Source of the DNA: Planctomycetota bacterium
GTDB taxonomy: Bacteria; Planctomycetota; UBA8742; UBA2392
Assembly (NCBI GenBank): GCA_019186845.1
Contig: JABARW010000005.1
Location: 1 to 41,821, forward strand
Direction: 5' to 3'
Length of the DNA stretch: 41,821 nucleotides
Part shown: one piece after another, positions 39,383 through 41,821 of the stretch
Position numbering within the stretch: the stretch's first letter is position 1
Layout: each line of letters begins with the position of its first letter
Translations under genes and position numbers: made by a program
Notes under the pieces: model-generated
What the model was told of the DNA's origin: nothing
The model's input: the letters and a program-made list of their open reading frames with translations, nothing else
Databases searched by the model: none

Positions 39383-40885
39383 ATGGTTAAACTTTGGTCG
39401 ACGGCTCTTGCGCTGCTGGTTGGCGCCAGTGCCTGGGCCGCGCCGGCGTCGGCGCAGTCCAATGAAGTGGAGAAGCTGCAGAAGGAGCTCAGCGAGCTCC
39501 GCACCGAGATTGACACGCTCAAGTCGGTGAAGCGTCAGGGCGGCGATGAAGATCCCGCGCTGGCCACGAAGCTGAAGGGTAACGTTTTCTCGTGGGCCAC
39601 TGAGGACGGCAAGTTCGCCCTCACCATGAGCACCCGCGTCCAGGTTCGCCTCACGTACAACGACGAGCGCGGCCAGGATGTGGACTCTGACGACGGCGCT
39701 GGTGTGCGCGCCGACTCGACAAACGGCCGTGACTTCTGGAACTTCCGTATTGTTCGCGCGAAGACCACCTTCACGGGCAACATCTTCGAGAAGGAGTGGA
39801 AGTACGAAGTGGTCCTGAACTGGACCGAAGCCGGCAGCAACCAGCTGGTTGAGAACGCTTTCTTCACCTGGGCCAAGTACAACGAGATCAACGTCAACGT
39901 CGGCCAGGCGAAGGTTCCCTACAGCTACCAGTTCAAGGTTTCGAGCGGCCGTCAGCAGTTCGTTGACCGCTCGATCGTCAGCAACACGTTCCACCAGGAC
40001 TGGGGTAAGGGTCTGTGGCTGAGCGGCGTGATCGGTGGCGACACCCCCTGGGTCAAGTACTGGGCGGGTATCTTCAACGGCCGTCAGCGCAGCAACACCG
40101 ACTTCCGCAACGCGGATCGCGCCCTGAGCCCGGACACCTTCGGCGCCACGGTTGACGCTGACCTCATGCCCTCTCTGCGCGTTGAAACCCACCCGTTGGG
40201 CAACGTCGCGGACGACATGGTGGACATGCGCGACCGCGAAGCGAGCAAGAAGATCCTGTTCAGCGTCGGTATCGGCCTGAACTGGTTCATCAGCCGCTTC
40301 AACGGTGGCACCATCCGTCCCGCCGGCACGAGCCCCGGCTCGGGCCGCAGCAACGTCGGTCACGACACCATCAGCCTCACGATCGACGGCCACTTCCGCT
40401 TCTACGGCATCAGCGTCAACATCGAGTGGCACCACAGGCACACCGAGTTCCACAACTTTGGTCCCAATGATAACGACGGCACGGCCAACAACCGTAACCG
40501 TCCTGGCGACCTCACCGACAACGGCTTCCTCATCGAAGTGGGCTTCATGATTCTGCCCAAGCAGTTCGACGTGGGCGTCCGTTTCGGCATGGTGGACAGC
40601 GATGAGTACTGGCGCAACGGCAGCACCAACAAGCAGCACGCCCTCGCTCCGGACAGCACGGAACTGGGCCTGGTTGTCGGTTACTACCTCGCCGGTCACA
40701 ACCTGAAGATCCAGCTCGACTTCACCTACATCACCTACCAGCTCGCTCTGTTCACGGACGGCCAGGCTGTCAACGGCCCCCCGTCACAGACGATTCCGAG
40801 CCGCAGCGCCAGCAGCATCGGTGCTGACAACTCGGACTACCTGAACGTTTGGCAGCTCCGCGTTCAGCTCCAGTGGATCTTCTAA
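39383..40885 (+). CDS. Outer-membrane porin, phosphate-selective OprO/OprP type
   Basis: 500 residues. A signal peptide ends at ASAQ near residue 25. A short coiled coil (NEVEKLQKELSELRTEIDTL) follows, typical of trimerising or SLH-less porins, then a beta-barrel with alternating aromatic strands (WNFRIVRAKTTFTGNIF, FLIEVGFMILPKQFDVGVRF), FNGRQRSN and the C-terminal Phe of the BAM signal (LQWIF). The pattern fits Porin_O_P; anion or phosphate selectivity is not provable. Codons are unusual here, with frequent CGT, GTT and GGT and fewer rare codons, a sign of high expression. GGGAGAG precedes ATG 39383, preferred over an upstream in-frame start at 39236 that would lack a signal peptide. It has two promoters and a repeated terminator. 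Confidence 0.87.
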   Translation: MVKLWSTALALLVGASAWAAPASAQSNEVEKLQKELSELRTEIDTLKSVKRQGGDEDPALATKLKGNVFSWATEDGKFALTMSTRVQVRLTYNDERGQDVDSDDGAGVRADSTNGRDFWNFRIVRAKTTFTGNIFEKEWKYEVVLNWTEAGSNQLVENAFFTWAKYNEINVNVGQAKVPYSYQFKVSSGRQQFVDRSIVSNTFHQDWGKGLWLSGVIGGDTPWVKYWAGIFNGRQRSNTDFRNADRALSPDTFGATVDADLMPSLRVETHPLGNVADDMVDMRDREASKKILFSVGIGLNWFISRFNGGTIRPAGTSPGSGRSNVGHDTISLTIDGHFRFYGISVNIEWHHRHTEFHNFGPNDNDGTANNRNRPGDLTDNGFLIEVGFMILPKQFDVGVRFGMVDSDEYWRNGSTNKQHALAPDSTELGLVVGYYLAGHNLKIQLDFTYITYQLALFTDGQAVNGPPSQTIPSRSASSIGADNSDYLNVWQLRVQLQWIF

Positions 40886-40920
40886 ACCACTGGCTGGTCG
40901 AGTGACCAAGTCGAAAACTT

Positions 40921-41043
40921 CCCGGGCGGCCATCAGGCCGCCCGGGTTGCGTTTGTAGAGGCCATCAGGCCGCCCGGGTTGCGTTTGTAGAGGCCATCAG
41001 GCCGCCCGGGTTGCATTTGCAGAGGCCATCAGGCCGCCCGGGG
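40921..41043 (+). terminator. Terminator with four 32-bp tandem repeats after the porin
   Basis: The first hairpin is perfect: CCCGGGCGGCC (40921-40931), loop ATCA, GGCCGCCCGGG (40936-40946), then TTGCGTTT. The block GGCCATCAGGCCGCCCGGG plus its tail recurs at 40928, 40960, 40992 and 41024 with an exact 32-bp period; the fourth copy is truncated. Copies 2-4 lack the CCCGGGC left arm but keep GGCC-ATCA-GGCC, so the chain may form several alternative hairpins. There are no unique spacers, so this is not CRISPR. Confidence 0.75.
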
Positions 41044-41175
41044 AAACTGCCCCTCACCCGCGCAAATATGATTTAAATCCGGCGCACAAGATTTGTGGTC
41101 CCAAGGCTTTGCGGCACTCGCGCGGTTTCTTCAGATTTCTTTTCGGCTCCTGTGTCCCAAAGTTCCAAGCCATGA

Positions 41176-41199
41176 GGGCGCGCTTTGCGCCCGCCTTTT
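41176..41199 (+). terminator. Hairpin in the leader of the last gene
   Basis: GGGCGC (41176-41181), loop GCTTT, GCGCCC (41187-41192), then GCC and T4 (41196-41199). It directly precedes the GGGAG ribosome-binding site of the 198-residue gene, so it could work as an attenuator or ribosome-access hairpin. Otherwise the 41044-41209 stretch shows only AT-rich sequence near 41066-41080 and no ORF. Confidence 0.4.
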
Positions 41200-41209
41200 G
41201 GGAGACCCC

Positions 41210-41806
41210 ATGGCCGCCAGTCCGCACATCGTCCAGCAGCTCGCACGCCACAAACTCATCCAGGAAGCCGTGCTGCAACTCTATGCCGCGCGCGGCGGCA
41301 AATTGCTCGACCTCAACATCCGTCAGGCGGAGGAGACGGTGCTGGCCGCGCTCAAGTGCCGTGAGGCCGACCACCGCCGCCTCATAGCCGACCCCGACGC
41401 GCGGCGCGAAAAGGGCGAGCGCCCCATCGTCACCGTCAGCGAGGGGCGCCTGCACGCGAGAGACCTGGCCCGCTTCATGGAGCAGAAGCAGCTCGCCCTG
41501 TTGGAGGCCAAGAACCTGATTGAAGAGGCCATCAACCGCGCGCGCCCCAGCACCGAAGAAGACCTCCAGCTCGTGCTCGAGGCCGCGGTGCAGGACGTCG
41601 CGGCCGTGGGCCGCATGGGCATCCTCGAGCCCAAGGCGCCCGTGGAGAACTTCCCCTACGAGGACGTGGCCCGCGCCGCGCTGCAGGTGATGCCGCGCAT
41701 GGATGACGTGTACGACGCGCTGGGCAGCGCAGGCGAAGAGGTGCAGCAGGAGTTTGCCTATCACCTGAAGGCCGCGAGGCACCAGAGGCCCGGCCACGCG
41801 GCGTGA
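41210..41806 (+). CDS. Unrecognised helical protein
   Basis: 198 residues, not matched to a family I know. It is predicted almost entirely helical: an N-terminal VQQLARHKLIQEAVLQLYAA segment, EETVLAALKCREADHRRLI, RDLARFMEQKQLALLEAKNL and EEDLQLVLEAAVQDVAAVG, with a Pro-rich break (ILEPKAPVENFP) before the C-terminal helices. There is no signal peptide or membrane helix. GGGAG, 5 nt upstream, decides for ATG 41210 over an upstream in-frame ATG at 41093. The leader hairpin at 41176 is unusual. It is the last gene and follows the porin terminators. Confidence 0.7.
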   Translation: MAASPHIVQQLARHKLIQEAVLQLYAARGGKLLDLNIRQAEETVLAALKCREADHRRLIADPDARREKGERPIVTVSEGRLHARDLARFMEQKQLALLEAKNLIEEAINRARPSTEEDLQLVLEAAVQDVAAVGRMGILEPKAPVENFPYEDVARAALQVMPRMDDVYDALGSAGEEVQQEFAYHLKAARHQRPGHAA

Positions 41807-41821
41807 CCAAGGGGCGCGGGC

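Noticed and set aside
40928..41043. CRISPR-like array of 32-bp repeats
   Set aside because: The repeats are directly contiguous without unique spacers, have terminator hairpins and no cas genes nearby.

Overview
The window is a G+C-rich bacterial chromosome segment (roughly two-thirds G+C by eye) with 32 protein genes on both strands and almost no non-coding space. An outer membrane is indicated by a porin ending in Phe and an LpxH-like phosphoesterase. A 1553-residue Ser/Thr kinase with TPRs, standalone SWIB and histone-H1-like proteins, a secreted prenyltransferase-fold protein and an Hcp-like protein suggest Planctomycetota or a relative in the PVC group. That placement is inference; no rRNA or tRNA gene is present to test it.

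Layout. 1-6734: mutL (cut by the left edge), a lysine-rich H1-like protein, tyrS, then a leftward group of a long coiled-coil protein, a His-rich membrane protein and a cyclophilin. 6735-10589: a 156-bp palindromic repeat element, rnr and a secreted toroid-fold protein. 10649-15809: a secreted TPR protein and a divergent signalling pair (HD-GYP response regulator, hybrid histidine kinase). 15853-18972: smpB, an orphan Hcp-like protein, ispE overlapping a SpoVG that carries a zinc ribbon, and a YjdF-type membrane protein. 18960-25296: the giant kinase and an upstream TPR protein. 25477-31442: typA, an LpxH-like phosphoesterase, a family 2 glycosyltransferase, SWIB and truD. 31443-38467: a degenerate receiver protein lying between two copies of a 35-bp palindrome, then a tightly packed run of an FMN glutamate-synthase-like protein, a triple AroD-AroE-AroK fusion, prepilin peptidase, a class IV aminotransferase and a lipid kinase. 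38471-41806: a LysM protein, a porin with two candidate promoters, a structured leader and a four-fold repeated terminator, and an unrecognised helical protein.

How it works together. Most genes are housekeeping: DNA repair, translation quality control (tyrS, smpB, rnr, truD, typA), isoprenoid, shikimate and envelope metabolism. Regulation is rich in phospho-signalling (Ser/Thr kinase, HD-GYP, hybrid kinase, pseudo-receiver). A recurring signal is a -10 hexamer (TAnnnT type) only 6-10 nt upstream of the start codon, seen at about ten genes here, which suggests that leaderless mRNAs are common in this genome.

The observations most worth follow-up are the AroDEK fusion, the leaderless-promoter pattern, the dispersed palindromes framing the pseudo-receiver, the two-promoter structured leader and tandem terminators of the porin, and the zinc-ribbon SpoVG.
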